From assembly GCF_002741985.1 (NCBI RefSeq), contig NZ_APHW01000108.1:248001-312000 (forward strand): a stretch of 64,000 bases of DNA, read 5' to 3'. Shown piece after piece: positions 63,474 through 64,000 of this stretch. Position numbers and translations under genes: made by a program. Numbering within the stretch: the first letter of the stretch is position 1; every line of letters starts with the position of its first letter. This DNA comes from Vibrio rotiferianus CAIM 577 = LMG 21460 (GTDB lineage: Bacteria > Pseudomonadota > Gammaproteobacteria > Enterobacterales > Vibrionaceae). Below the pieces are notes generated by a model that ran no database searches, was not told the DNA's origin, and saw nothing but the letters and a program-made list of their open reading frames with translations.

Positions 63474-64000
63474 TCAGGAGTAAACGACGTGCTCTTCTAT
63501 CCCAGACACTAATGACTGAGCATTCGTCCATCGAAACACTTTTTCTAATACTTCACTGCCGCCTGGAGCTCGCCAGTTTCGTTCTTTACACTCCTGACCA
63601 CCAAGATGTCGATAGAACTCGACTGCTTGCGTATTTTGAGACACGACCTCCAAGTAAAGGCCGCTGTCTTTAAAGTATTGTTGATGCCACTCAGCAACAG
63701 CTAACAAAAGCTGCTTTCCTATCCCACGACCGCGATAGCCATCATCAACATGCAAAGCCTCAATAAAACTACCACGCTCAAAGTCGTGATTGCCAAACAC
63801 ACAAACAAAACCAAGAAGAAGACCGCCCTCTTCGGCTAAAACGATATGTTGGTTAAATGGTGGATTGGTTAAGCGCGTTTGCCATATCAACAATTTGTCG
63901 TCGATGGCTTCACTATCTAAGTAACTGTCACTCAAAACACCACGGTAGTGACGCTTCCAACTGTCCGCATGTAACTGCGCTATGCGTTCATAATCCTTAT
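63474..64000 (-). CDS. GNAT family N-acetyltransferase, 5' end outside the window
   Basis: The frame shows a GNAT protein: DGYRGRGIGKQLLLAVAEW is the acetyl-CoA loop, and VSQNTQAVEFYRHLGGQ the C-terminal signature. A TTG at 63935 could be taken as the start, but the frame remains open upstream to 64000 and reads YERIAQLHADSWKRHYRGVL, the normal first strand and helix of this group. So the gene is complete at its 3' end and continues past the window. Confidence 0.85.
   Translation of the reverse strand, partial: KDYERIAQLHADSWKRHYRGVLSDSYLDSEAIDDKLLIWQTRLTNPPFNQHIVLAEEGGLLLGFVCVFGNHDFERGSFIEALHVDDGYRGRGIGKQLLLAVAEWHQQYFKDSGLYLEVVSQNTQAVEFYRHLGGQECKERNWRAPGGSEVLEKVFRWTNAQSLVSGIEEHVVYS

Overview
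The window looks like part of a Vibrio chromosome, probably Harveyi clade and probably the second chromosome (both inferred). The clearest markers are a cqsA/cqsS quorum-sensing pair, a Qrr small RNA with a sigma-54 promoter, a vibriolysin-type M4 protease, CheV and an AI-2E family transporter. I saw no rRNA, tRNA, CRISPR array, prophage or complete insertion sequence.

Layout. 1-8.2 kb: small single genes (hydrolase, zincin, MFS carrier, P-loop kinase, acetyltransferase, VOC protein, lipoprotein, YHS protein, AraC regulator). 8.3-11.4 kb: a diguanylate cyclase and a receiver-TPR protein. 11.6-19.1 kb: a LysR regulator divergent from an eight-gene periplasmic electron-transfer operon: porin, PCuAC copper chaperone, tetraheme NapC/NirT cytochrome, an unusual cytochrome with two DUF1566 domains, beta-propeller, SCO protein, TlpA-like thioredoxin and a monoheme cytochrome. 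This is the least explained system here: it carries three copper- or thiol-handling factors but no recognisable terminal enzyme. 19.2-32.3 kb: AI-2E exporter, Maa-type acetyltransferase, broken AGE-fold gene, chemoreceptor, fasciclin and SnoaL-like secreted proteins, AraC regulator, M23 endopeptidase, RclC-like protein, and a gloA-nemA electrophile detoxification operon. 32.4-39.1 kb: NifW-like protein, OafA-type acyltransferase, RES-Xre toxin-antitoxin pair, CDGSH-glutamate synthase fusion, YbaK and RNase Z. 39.1-45.2 kb: FadL gene (interrupted), a beta-helix/diheme cytochrome fusion and an aldehyde dehydrogenase, possibly one hydrophobic-substrate module. 45.3-52.3 kb: acetyltransferases, Nudix, EamA, the guanidinium exporter gdx behind a guanidine-II riboswitch, vibriolysin and a secreted endonuclease-like lipoprotein. 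52.3-64 kb: PAP2 phosphatase, qrr, MAPEG protein, RarD, TauE, CheV, nitroreductase, RbgA-like GTPase, convergent cqsA and cqsS, and an acetyltransferase cut by the right edge.

Five genes carry single reading-frame lesions (poly-G indel, stop at codon 2, two one-base deletions, one amber codon). They are either draft-sequence errors or real inactivation. The quorum-sensing parts connect logically: CqsA makes the CAI-1 class signal, CqsS senses it, and phospho-LuxO (not in the window) would drive qrr from the sigma-54 promoter seen here.
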